Assembly (NCBI GenBank): GCA_963675925.2
Contig: CAXXIB010000003.1
Coordinates: 248,001 to 312,000 of the forward strand
Reading direction: 5' to 3'
DNA length: 64,000 nucleotides
Source of the DNA: CAXXOK01 sp963675925
GTDB lineage: Bacteria; Bacillota; Clostridia; Christensenellales; Aristaeellaceae
Shown: one piece after another, positions 17,255 through 25,329 of the stretch
How positions within the stretch are numbered: the stretch's first letter is position 1
Layout: the number at the start of each line of letters is the position of its first letter
Translations under genes and position numbers: made by a program
Notes under the pieces: generated by a model
What the model was told of the DNA's origin: nothing
Seen by the model: only the letters and a program-made list of their open reading frames with translations
Database searches by the model: none

Positions 17255-18637
17255 CTACACTCCTGTCAGCTTGTCTTCGCTTAATCGGTTGACAATATCT
17301 TTGAAGACCGCGCCACGGTGTTCGTAGTCGCGGAACATATCAAAACTCGCACAAGCGGGGGAAAACAGTGCAACGCCGTCTGGTTTGGCAGCGGTACGCG
17401 CAGCGTCTACGGCATCGTGCAGGGTTTCGGACCGCGTAAACGCAAGGAAGCCGCTTTTTGTCAGCGAAGCGGCAATCTGGCCGGCTGTTTCGCCCAGCAG
17501 CACCGCATGATGGATAGCGCTTGAGCTTGCGATAGCATCGGACAGCTCATCAAAACTCGTGTGCTTGTCGTAGCCGCCTAAAATGATCACCGTTGGCATC
17601 GTCATGCTCTGGATAGCTTTCAGGGTGCTGGCGACATTGGTGCCTTTGGAATCGTTAATATAGGTGATACCGCCGACTGTGCGTACGGTTTCAATACGGT
17701 GTTCTACGCCTGCAAAATTTTGCAGGGTATGCCGTATGATATCCGGTGCAATGCCGTGCGTCAATCCGACGGCAGTGGCAGCCAGAGCATTTTCTAGGTT
17801 ATGCGGGCCTGGAATGCGGATTTCGCTGGCTGGGCAGATCGTGGTCACGACTCCGTCTGCTACGGAAACAACAGTACCGTTTTGCAGGCATATTCCATAT
17901 TGCAAGGTCTGCTGTCTGGAAAACCATAAAATGCTGGATGAAAGAGTATCCGCCATCGCGCGTACTGCAGGATCATCGTAGTTCAGCACGGCTACATCGT
18001 CACGCGTTTGGTTTGCAAAGATGCGCTGCTTCATCGCGGTATAGGTTTCCATGTTGTGATGCCGGTTGAGATGATCTTCCGTAATATTGAGCAGCGCAGC
18101 CGTTTTGGGGTGAAAGGATTGCACGGTTTCCAGCTGAAAACTGGATACCTCAGTGATTACGATATCCCCGTCCTTGCTGTCCATAGCAATAGCGGTTAGC
18201 GGATAGCCGATATTGCCGCCGACATGGGTGGTAAACCCGGCATTGCGGAACAGCTCACCAAGCAGTGAAACGGTGGTGGTCTTGCCGTTGGTGCCGGTCA
18301 CTGCGATAACGGTACCTTTGAGCAGCGAAAACGCAAGCTCCATTTCGCCAATCAGCGGGATACCCCTGCGGTTTGCTTCCTGAACAACCGGAGCATCAAT
18401 CGGTACACCGGGGCTGATTACCACGAGATCACATTGCCTAATCAGTGGCAGGGGATCGTCTCCCAGGTGGAACTCGCAGGGCGTATGCAAAAATGCATCC
18501 AGGTCGTGACCGAATGCATCCAGTGTTTTTGTATCATTGAGCAGAGGAATCGCGCCTTCCCGAAGCAGAAGCGCTGCGGCCGCGATACCGCTGCGTGCCA
18601 TACCGACCACCAAAACCCGTTTTTGTTTGAAGCTCAC
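17255..18637 (-). CDS. murD: UDP-N-acetylmuramoylalanine-D-glutamate ligase
   Basis: MurD adds D-glutamate to UDP-MurNAc-L-Ala with ATP in the cytoplasm. At 460 residues it has the family length. An N-terminal Rossmann-like domain (VVGMARSGIAAA) is followed by the P-loop VTGTNGKTTT, the Mur ligase middle motif NITEDHLNRH, the C-terminal domain start GVEHRIE and the substrate segment NDSKGTN. The start is GTG, with GGAGG eight bases upstream. It is 16 bp after mraY. Confidence 0.96.
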   Translation of the reverse strand: MSFKQKRVLVVGMARSGIAAAALLLREGAIPLLNDTKTLDAFGHDLDAFLHTPCEFHLGDDPLPLIRQCDLVVISPGVPIDAPVVQEANRRGIPLIGEMELAFSLLKGTVIAVTGTNGKTTTVSLLGELFRNAGFTTHVGGNIGYPLTAIAMDSKDGDIVITEVSSFQLETVQSFHPKTAALLNITEDHLNRHHNMETYTAMKQRIFANQTRDDVAVLNYDDPAVRAMADTLSSSILWFSRQQTLQYGICLQNGTVVSVADGVVTTICPASEIRIPGPHNLENALAATAVGLTHGIAPDIIRHTLQNFAGVEHRIETVRTVGGITYINDSKGTNVASTLKAIQSMTMPTVIILGGYDKHTSFDELSDAIASSSAIHHAVLLGETAGQIAASLTKSGFLAFTRSETLHDAVDAARTAAKPDGVALFSPACASFDMFRDYEHRGAVFKDIVNRLSEDKLTGV

Positions 18638-18653
18638 GATGCGCGCCTCCAGA

Positions 18654-19655
18654 TTACATCCAAGGTAGGGACAGTACAGCTACAACGGCAAGAATGCTTT
18701 CCACCGCAGCGTACATAGCGACAATCTGCGGTTCCGTCATGCCTTTTTTCTCAAAATGATAGTGAATCGGCGAGACGAGGAAAATGCGTTTGCCGTGCGT
18801 AAGCTTAAAGTAGATGCGCTGCATGATAACCGTAACGGAGCTCATAATCATGGTAAAGGCAATGAGGACAAGCAACAGGGGCTGGCGTAAAAGCAGCGCT
18901 ACACCGGCCATGGCAGCGCCCAGAAACATGCTGCCGGTATCGCCCATGAATACCTTGGCGGGATGATAGTTGAAACGCAGGAACGCAAACAGCGAACCGG
19001 CAAGCGCTAAGTTGAAGAATAGTATGCCCTGCAAATCGGTACGAGCGTCTGATGCCGAAGTAACGAGCATAAACATGGCGATGGCGGCCCAGGCAACCGA
19101 TGCGATGGACGAAGTACTGGTGAGCAACCCATCCATCCCGTCCAAAAGATTGGCGCTGTTGACAATAAAGATAACAAAAAGTGTGATGACGGGCAGATAC
19201 CAAATCCCCAGATCCCAGCTGATGTCTGTAAACGGAATGACAATCGAACTGCCGATAGCGGGGGAGAGGTAGCAGTAAAGCGTAAACAGAAAGCCGATGA
19301 CAACCTGCCCGATAATTTTCTGCCACCACAAAAGGCCGCGATTATGCTGGCGCTTGATTTTGGTATAGTCGTCTGCAAAGCCGATGAAAAGCGCAAGCAG
19401 TGCAAATATGATCAGCACTAGAATATCGATGGAAAACCCTGTGATCGCTGTAAAGACCAATGTGAGCACCGAGGTCACGGCGGCAAACATGAACCCGCCC
19501 ATGGTGGGAGTGCCCTGCTTGGCTTTTTGCGAGTCCAAGGCCAGTTCGTGAATGGGTTGTCCAAACTTCAAACGGTTAAGCAGCGGCAGAAAAAAGCGGC
19601 CAATCAGCATGGTTCCGCCGACAGATAGAAGAAAAATCAACAGGGATAAAAACAT
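18654..19655 (-). CDS. mraY: Phospho-N-acetylmuramoyl-pentapeptide transferase
   Basis: MraY transfers phospho-MurNAc-pentapeptide to undecaprenyl phosphate, giving lipid I at the inner membrane face. The 333-residue protein has about ten membrane helices. Conserved catalytic segments are visible: DDYTKI with the following KRQHNRGL, NLLDGMDGL, and the HYHFEKKG motif near the C-terminus. The ATG follows GAGGTGA. With the murE frame corrected, the gap to murE is 23 bp. Confidence 0.96.
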   Translation of the reverse strand: MFLSLLIFLLSVGGTMLIGRFFLPLLNRLKFGQPIHELALDSQKAKQGTPTMGGFMFAAVTSVLTLVFTAITGFSIDILVLIIFALLALFIGFADDYTKIKRQHNRGLLWWQKIIGQVVIGFLFTLYCYLSPAIGSSIVIPFTDISWDLGIWYLPVITLFVIFIVNSANLLDGMDGLLTSTSSIASVAWAAIAMFMLVTSASDARTDLQGILFFNLALAGSLFAFLRFNYHPAKVFMGDTGSMFLGAAMAGVALLLRQPLLLVLIAFTMIMSSVTVIMQRIYFKLTHGKRIFLVSPIHYHFEKKGMTEPQIVAMYAAVESILAVVAVLSLPWM

Positions 19656-19678
19656 GGGTTCACCTCAGCCAATTATAG

Positions 19679-21146
19679 TCAGTGCTTGGGCAGCCGTTCT
19701 TCCAGCAGTTCGCTGACGACAGCCTTTTCATCAAACGGGCGTTTTAACACCCATGATCTCCTGATAGGTTTCGTGTCCCTTGCCTGCCAGGATGACGATA
19801 TCGCCGTCTTCCGCCATATCCAATGCATAGCGGATGGCATCGCGGCGGTTTTCGATAATGGTATATTTACCCGCCGTCTGTTTCATGCCGTCTTCAATGG
19901 CTTCCAGAATGCGGTTGGGGTCTTCGGTGCGGGGATTGTCGCTGGTCAGAATACAGAAATCCGCAAGTTGACCGCCGATTTCGCCCATCAAGGGGCGCTT
20001 GCCCTGGTCACGGTCGCCGCCGCAGCCAAACAGCACAATCAGGCGGTTCTGGGTGAAGGTACGCACCGTGCTTAGGATGTTTTCCAGAGCATCGGGCGAG
20101 TGGGAGTAATCCAGAATCACTTTGAATGGTACGGGCAAATCCAGCAGTTCAATACGGCCGGGAACGGACTTCACATTGTGCAGCCCTTCCTGAATGGCGG
20201 AAACTTCAACGCCAAAGATCATCGCCAGCGACGCGGCAGCCAGCGCATTATACACGTTAAACATGCCCGTCATCTGCATATTGACACCAAAGGTTTCAAT
20301 GTTGCGCAGCTGAATAGAGAAGTTGATGCCGTTTTCGGAAATCTCGATGTCACGTGCAAACAGGTCGGCGTTGGCACGGATACCGTAGGTGAGGTAGGGG
20401 ACGGTCATGTCCTCCAGCACCTGCAGGCTGGTTTCATCGTCAATGTTCAGGGAAACATTAAGCGCAAAATTGCTGGTGAAGAACTTTTTCTTCGCCTGGA
20501 AATACTGTTCCATCGTGTGGAAATAATCCAGGTGATCCTGTGAGAGATTGGTGTAGCAAGCGGCCTCGAAAAACAGGCCGTCTATACGGTGCATATCGAT
20601 TGCGTGCGCGCTGACTTCCATGCAGACAATCTCCACCCCTTCGTTGAGCATCATGCGGAAGGTACGGTGGAGGTCAATGGAATCCGGCGTGGTCAAGGTG
20701 CTTTTGATGTACTGGTCACCGATCATGTTGCCGGTCGTGCCGATCAGCCCGACTTTGAAGCCGGCGGCTTCCATAATGGATTTGACCAGATAGGTGGTTG
20801 TCGTTTTGCCCTTGGTGCCGGAGACCCCGATCAATCGCAGGCTGCGAGACGGGTGTCCGAAAAATGCAGACGAGATGTAGCCCATTGCAGAGCGCACATT
20901 GGTTACTTTAAGCTGCGGTACATCAAGCGCATCAATAAAATGACTTACGACAAGCGCCACGCAGCCGTTTACCACAGCTTGTGGCGCAAAATCATGGGCA
21001 TCCACTTTGGCACCGCTGATGCAAAAGAAAAGCCCTTTTGGGGTCACATCGCGGCTGTTCATGGTTAAATCGCCGATTACGGTGTTCAGGTCCCCGCGGG
21101 TTTCCAAGATGCCGGGAACGCTTAGTACAAGGTCTTTGAGCAACAT
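19679..21146 (-). CDS. murE: UDP-MurNAc-tripeptide synthetase (apparent frameshift near the 3' end)
   Basis: MurE adds the third stem-peptide residue. SGTKGKTTTT is the P-loop, and DNPRTEDP near the C-terminus is the signature of the meso-diaminopimelate-adding type. The ATG at 21146 follows GGAGG. As written, the frame stops at 19731 after ..MGVKTPV. Removing one A from the AAAA run (plus-strand TTTT at 19742-19745) gives ..GVKRPFDEKAVV.. and a stop at 19681-19679, which restores the family's usual ending. So the gene is probably intact in the organism and the extra base an assembly error; a real loss of 23 residues in an essential enzyme is less likely. Confidence 0.92.
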
Positions 21147-21195
21147 TTTACTATCCTCCAAACCGAAAAAACAAAAGGCTCGGTATTGCTAAACT

Positions 21196-21224
21196 ATTGT
21201 ACTGTATAGTCGATGGTTTGGCAA
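21196..21224 (-). promoter_or_regulatory. Internal promoter before murE
   Basis: On the minus strand TTGCCA (21219-21224), a 17-bp spacer and TACAAT (21196-21201) lie in the 123-bp gap between ftsL and murE. It would let murE-mraY-murD-ftsQ be expressed apart from mraZ-ftsL. Confidence 0.6.
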
Positions 21225-21269
21225 TGATTTTACCCGGCAAAAACATAATTGACATGTTTGAGGGCGTGG

Positions 21270-21842
21270 TTAATCGTTTCCGGCGCGAATTGCAATAGGG
21301 TCTTGCGCGGGGCGTGTGGAAAGCGCTGACAGGTAGATCGCCTGCGCGGATTCGGCCGGAATCATATCCAGGTCTCTGGCAGCGGTATAGCAGACCGTTA
21401 CGGGGTCGGAGACTTCGTCAATCTGTGCCTGAATGCCGGCGATATCTTCTCGCGTGGATTTGACTTGCTGGTTCATCATGCGCAGTGATTCATGCTTGGC
21501 TATCACCGTGCCCTGTTGCACCAGTAGAATAACAGAAAACAGCATAACGACAGCAAAGATCAGCACCAGCGCTGAGCGCAGAGACATGCGCCTGCCTTTT
21601 TCATCGGCACGGGCTTTGAGCATGGACTGCAGCTTTTGATATTCGGTGTCCAAGCGACGTACTTCCTGGCGCAGTGCCTGGGTACGGCCAGTACGGCGTA
21701 CAGCATCGCAAACCATACCGGTTTCCGTATTGATTTCGCTGTTGGGCAAATACACATTGGGACGCACATATAGCCGTCCTGTTTGCTGCGTGCCTGTATA
21801 AAACTTGTTCCTGACCGGTGGTGTTAACACAAACTGTGACAT
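21270..21842 (-). CDS. ftsL: FtsL-like cell division protein
   Basis: This 190-residue bitopic protein has the FtsL/DivIC plan. A basic cytoplasmic region of about 95 residues precedes one membrane helix (about 88-110, ALVLIFAVVMLFSVILLVQQG), and an extracytoplasmic coiled coil of about 50 residues follows (ESLRMMNQQVKSTREDIAGIQAQIDEV...). FtsL sequences are poorly conserved, so the call rests on topology and on its place between mraZ and murE. The cytoplasmic part is longer than usual. It begins just after mraZ. Confidence 0.75.
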   Translation of the reverse strand: MSQFVLTPPVRNKFYTGTQQTGRLYVRPNVYLPNSEINTETGMVCDAVRRTGRTQALRQEVRRLDTEYQKLQSMLKARADEKGRRMSLRSALVLIFAVVMLFSVILLVQQGTVIAKHESLRMMNQQVKSTREDIAGIQAQIDEVSDPVTVCYTAARDLDMIPAESAQAIYLSALSTRPAQDPIAIRAGND

Positions 21843-21862
21843 GGTGCGAGCTCCTTTCCGGT

Positions 21863-22354
21863 TTACGGTTCGTTGTTGCCCATCTGTTCGAGTATCGTGG
21901 GGAGATTCTGGTTGAAGCTGGCTTCGATCTCGGCTGCCATGGCGGCGTCCATAATGCGGATGAAGTTGTTACTACCGCTGATTTCAACTTCCTTAGCGTC
22001 TTCCAGGAAGCGCTGCCGTATTTTCTGCGGGAGAAGAATGCGGCCTTGGCTGTCCTTTTGCATATCGCGGTTGGAAAGTTTGTAAAACTGCATGGTGTAC
22101 TGCTGTACGTAAGGCTTACGCTGGTTGAGTGAGTTTAGCTCGTGGAGGATTTGGTCGTATACGGCATTGGGGTAGAGGGCGACACCGTCAAACGAGCGGG
22201 TCGGGCCAATGCAGAAACTGTCTCCCAGGGCTTCACGGTAGGCATTGGGGATGATGATGCGGCCCTTGTCATCAACCGAATGGGTGTGACAGCCGAAAAA
22301 GCCATAATTCTCGGGAGCCGGAACGTTGGTCGGCTGGATGTTCTGATCGTCCAA
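21863..22354 (-). CDS. mraZ: Transcriptional regulator MraZ
   Basis: MraZ is a SpoVT/AbrB-fold DNA-binding protein that controls the division and cell wall cluster. The two halves each carry the motif, seen as HTHSVDDKGRIIIPNAYRE and DMQKDSQGRILLPQKIRQ. I chose the TTG at 22354 with AAAGGAG nine bases upstream; the resulting 163 residues include an N-terminal extension of about 20 residues before the first half compared with typical 143-residue MraZ. Promoter and GTGG repeat boxes upstream suggest autoregulation. Confidence 0.93.
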   Translation of the reverse strand: MDDQNIQPTNVPAPENYGFFGCHTHSVDDKGRIIIPNAYREALGDSFCIGPTRSFDGVALYPNAVYDQILHELNSLNQRKPYVQQYTMQFYKLSNRDMQKDSQGRILLPQKIRQRFLEDAKEVEISGSNNFIRIMDAAMAAEIEASFNQNLPTILEQMGNNEP

Positions 22355-22373
22355 GAAGACTCGCTCCTTTCCC

Positions 22374-22427
22374 CACAATCTACCACAATGTTTTTATCTA
22401 TCCCCATTATCTCGCACAATCTACCAC
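22374..22427 (-). promoter_or_regulatory. MraZ-type operator repeats
   Basis: A 13-base direct repeat (CACAATCTACCAC on plus, 22374-22386 and 22415-22427) reads GTGG-N6-GTGN on the minus strand. In the upper copy a third ATGG follows at the same 10-base phase. MraZ of other bacteria binds TGGG-type repeats with a 10-base period. One copy lies in the promoter spacer and one between promoter and start. Confidence 0.65.
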
Positions 22428-22434
22428 TTGTCAA
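22406..22434 (-). promoter_or_regulatory. mraZ promoter
   Basis: A perfect TTGACA -35 (22429-22434), a 17-bp spacer and a GATAAT -10 (22406-22411) lie on the minus strand. Confidence 0.85.
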
Positions 22435-22618
22435 GGGTTTTCGGGCACTATTTTGGCTGAAATTATTAACTTTATGTTGCGCTGAAACGCTTATGAAATA
22501 AGACTTTGCAAGCATTGCGAAAAAGGAGTGGTGCGTTGTGGGGGCGATATGACACGAAAGGGAAACTCCCCGCATTTTGTGCTTTTTTGGGAACGACATG
22601 CCACCGGAGCACTACATA
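22435..22618. other. Intergenic region without a gene
   Basis: About 180 bases between the mraZ promoter and the terminator of the next minus-strand unit. I see no gene, RNA or repeat in it. Confidence 0.6.
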
Positions 22619-22620
22619 CG

Positions 22621-22643
22621 AAAAAAAGCCGCCTTGCGGCGGC
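22621..22643 (-). terminator. Terminator after the metallophosphoesterase gene
   Basis: GCCGCC (22628-22633) and GGCGGC (22638-22643) with a 4-base loop are followed on the minus strand by a run of seven or more T. Confidence 0.9.
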
Positions 22644-22666
22644 CATGTTTATGGGATTTGATTATA

Positions 22667-23359
22667 TTAGGGATATAACAATTTTGGGGTGAAATTGATG
22701 GCATCGCACGATACCAAATGATAATCGATATCGTTCTTCCTGCCCTGGAAGGCGTTTTGAATGCCGACATCGTGCAGGTGACCAAAACAACAGGTCTCTA
22801 CATGATAGGTTTCCAGCAGGCGGGTAAATGCCGTGGATACGGTGTCTTTCAGCAGTGGCGGATAGTGCAGCATGGCCACAATAGGCTGCTGATAGGCGGC
22901 CGCCTGTTGCAGTGAAAGCTCCAGCCGGATGAGTTCCCGGTCATAAATCTTCGCATCCTGCGCGTCCAGCGGATTGAGCTCGGTGGGGAAGACCCAGCCA
23001 CGGGTACCGCAAATGACAAAGTCCTGCCACTGGAACGCATCGTTTTGGAGCGCAACCATACCTTCGGGCAGCCATGCACGGATTTTGCCGATGGAAGACC
23101 ACCAGTAATCGTGGTTGCCGCGCAAAATAAGCTTGGTACCGGGAAGGTCCGCTATGGTTTGCAGATCAGCCTTGGCCTGTTCAAAGTGCATCGCCCAGCT
23201 GATATCACCGGGGATTAAAACCAGGTCTTCCGGGTGGATCATCTCGCGCCAGCTTGAAAAAATGCGGTCGGCATGGTTATCCCATTGGTTCCCAAACACA
23301 TTCATCGGCTTATCTTGTCCGCCGGGCAGATGCAGGTCGCCAATTGCAAAGATTGCCAT
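22667..23359 (-). CDS. Calcineurin-type metallophosphoesterase
   Basis: This 230-residue cytoplasmic phosphoesterase has all five metal-binding blocks: GDLHL near residue 7, IPGDISWA, LRGNHDYWW, a histidine in MLHYPP and GHLHD. These define a two-metal phosphodiesterase or phosphatase; the substrate is unknown. A conserved Trp-rich segment around ISWAM suggests the group annotated as YkuE-unlike 'metallophosphoesterase' in Clostridia. The ATG follows GAAAGG. It is the last gene of the murC unit. Confidence 0.9.
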   Translation of the reverse strand: MAIFAIGDLHLPGGQDKPMNVFGNQWDNHADRIFSSWREMIHPEDLVLIPGDISWAMHFEQAKADLQTIADLPGTKLILRGNHDYWWSSIGKIRAWLPEGMVALQNDAFQWQDFVICGTRGWVFPTELNPLDAQDAKIYDRELIRLELSLQQAAAYQQPIVAMLHYPPLLKDTVSTAFTRLLETYHVETCCFGHLHDVGIQNAFQGRKNDIDYHLVSCDAINFTPKLLYP

Positions 23360-23389
23360 GTCAAGCCTTTCTAGTTGCGGGGTCAGGCA

Positions 23390-23782
23390 CTAATTATAAT
23401 CGTCTTCATCCTCATCGTCGTCGATGTCTTCATCCTCAATAATTGACTCCAGCGACAAATCAGCATCATCTTCATCAAAGTCGGCATCATCGGGATCTTT
23501 CTTGACATTGGGGATGATCTCGTCCATCGTGCTTGCGCTGGACAGTTCAATTTCCTCGTCTACGGACGAGGCACGTTTATGGTCGGATTTCTGTTGGTCG
23601 GTCAGTTCTTTGTAACAGCCCAGGCAAACATCCTTGCCGGGTAACGCGGGTGCGGCACTGCAAATGGAACAAGGCTCGATTTCATCCTGTTTTTGCCCGC
23701 CTTTGATTTCGCGGATGCAAACCTTGCACAGCTTATCATCATCGGCAATGTAGTTGAGTTCGCAACGAGGACATCTTTTCAT
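23390..23782 (-). CDS. Small zinc-ribbon protein with acidic tail
   Basis: This 130-residue protein has two N-terminal zinc-binding modules (CPRC...CKVC and CSIC...CLGC) within 55 residues. The tail is very acidic (Asp/Glu-rich from about 65 to the end, with DDDEDEDDY at the terminus). No enzyme motif is present. It may be an RNA polymerase- or ribosome-associated adaptor, but nothing in the sequence proves that. AGGAGG lies 11 bases before the ATG. It is between the solute-binding protein and metallophosphoesterase genes on one strand. Confidence 0.75.
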   Translation of the reverse strand: MKRCPRCELNYIADDDKLCKVCIREIKGGQKQDEIEPCSICSAAPALPGKDVCLGCYKELTDQQKSDHKRASSVDEEIELSSASTMDEIIPNVKKDPDDADFDEDDADLSLESIIEDEDIDDDEDEDDYN

Positions 23783-23820
23783 ATCATGCCCAGCCTCCTG
23801 TGGAAGTTAAAATGAGTGTC

Positions 23821-25329
23821 TCACCGAATTCTTTGTTGATCGTAAATCTCCTGCCAGAAATTTAAAAAATCTTGCAGGCCGCGCTCGTCTAAGCCGACAT
23901 AGAAGGCTTCAACATCGTCTTTAGAGTGAATATCCAGTTCGCCAAGGACAAACCGGGCAATGCTGGCATCCATGTACGATGCTAACGCAAACTGCATGGA
24001 GGCAAGGGTTCCGCTTTGCTCTGGGGTCAGCACATAGTAATAGGGGAAGGGGCTTTTTACCAGCGTTTGCAGCGACAATAGCGATTCGGTGGTTTTACGC
24101 ATGCCCTGGGTATCGTAAGCGGCATAGAAATCCACAGGAGACAGCCAGGGCATGTTGCCGGTATCGTAAACGCTTAAATCATAGAGCACAAAGGCAGAGT
24201 TTACTTCCAGGTCAACAACGTATTCCCAGGTACCGTCCTCATTCCATTGATAATCTTCGCCTTCTAAGCCTGCCATGGCTTCAATCGCGCCGTCCTGCGA
24301 GTAGAGAATATCCACCCAGCCCAGCATAGCGGCAGGGTCCTGACAAGCGGAGGTGATGGCGAAACTGCCGGTCTTAATCGGGCCAAAGAGATCCCGATAT
24401 ACCTGCTGGCCGTCATACAGCAGCGGGGGAAGCATGGCAAACTGCTCGCCGCGGTCAACCGTAAACAGGGTGTAGGGGTTGGGACCAAAGAACATGCCAT
24501 AGGTCACGGGCTTTTTATCGTCGGTCTCGGCACGAAGCGCATCGGCCGTAGCAAACCCGTCCGGATCTAAGAGCTCCAAGTCTTGCAATGATACGAGTGC
24601 AGCAATGAAATCCAAAAAGTTTTCATGCTCCGACAGGAAGCGAACCTGGTCGCTTTCGTCAACGTAAATATTATAGTCGTTGGCGTTGATGCCAAATGCA
24701 TGCATCAGGAATTTCAAATCCCAGGGGCCCAGGAACGAAAGTGGAATCTCGTCATCCTTGCCGTTTTGGTTGGGGTCGCTTGTTTTAAAGGCTTGCAGCA
24801 CACTGATAAGCGAATCCCAGTCTGTTGGCATGTCCAGTTCCAGGGTATCGAGCCATTCCTGGTTAATCCACATCGCGTTTTGCATCGACATGGGGCTGAT
24901 GGTAGGCAGCGCGACCACTTGGCCGTTTGGCAGCGTAATCGCGGCCAGCCATTCCGGGTTGGCTTCAAGCTGTGCCCACAGGGTTGGCGCGTAATCCGGC
25001 AGCAGCGGAAGCAGATCAATGAGCTGACCGGAATCAGCGTAGCGTATCTGTTCCTCTACACTGAGGGCGGCTTTGAACAAAACATCCGGAAGCTCGCCCG
25101 AGGAGAACATCGCGTCTTTCGCGTCTTGCCACTGGCCTGCATCTGTATATTGCGTAAAGTCGAACGTACGGCCGGTGCGGGTTTCCATCCGTTTAAAGAA
25201 ACTGTTGTCCGACCAAACGTGGTTGCTGCCTTCGCCGTCAAATCCGGTCATGGTCAGCGCGGCGGCCGATGCGAGGGGTGTTGCGCATAAAACAGCGGCA
25301 ATTAGAATGGCAAGGAATCGATTACGCAT
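23821..25329 (-). CDS. Extracellular solute-binding protein (family 1-like)
   Basis: This 502-residue secreted protein resembles the family 1 extracellular solute-binding proteins that feed ABC sugar or oligosaccharide importers. The start at 25329 is supported by AAGGAGG; it gives a signal peptide (MRNRFLAILIAAVLC...) with a probable cleavage after ASA. No lipobox is visible, since the Cys is preceded by AVL and not by a small residue, so membrane anchoring is doubtful. No permease or ATPase gene is nearby. The start codon lies inside the end of murC (8-base overlap), so translation should be coupled to a wall-synthesis enzyme. The ligand is unknown. Confidence 0.85.
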   Translation of the reverse strand: MRNRFLAILIAAVLCATPLASAAALTMTGFDGEGSNHVWSDNSFFKRMETRTGRTFDFTQYTDAGQWQDAKDAMFSSGELPDVLFKAALSVEEQIRYADSGQLIDLLPLLPDYAPTLWAQLEANPEWLAAITLPNGQVVALPTISPMSMQNAMWINQEWLDTLELDMPTDWDSLISVLQAFKTSDPNQNGKDDEIPLSFLGPWDLKFLMHAFGINANDYNIYVDESDQVRFLSEHENFLDFIAALVSLQDLELLDPDGFATADALRAETDDKKPVTYGMFFGPNPYTLFTVDRGEQFAMLPPLLYDGQQVYRDLFGPIKTGSFAITSACQDPAAMLGWVDILYSQDGAIEAMAGLEGEDYQWNEDGTWEYVVDLEVNSAFVLYDLSVYDTGNMPWLSPVDFYAAYDTQGMRKTTESLLSLQTLVKSPFPYYYVLTPEQSGTLASMQFALASYMDASIARFVLGELDIHSKDDVEAFYVGLDERGLQDFLNFWQEIYDQQRIR

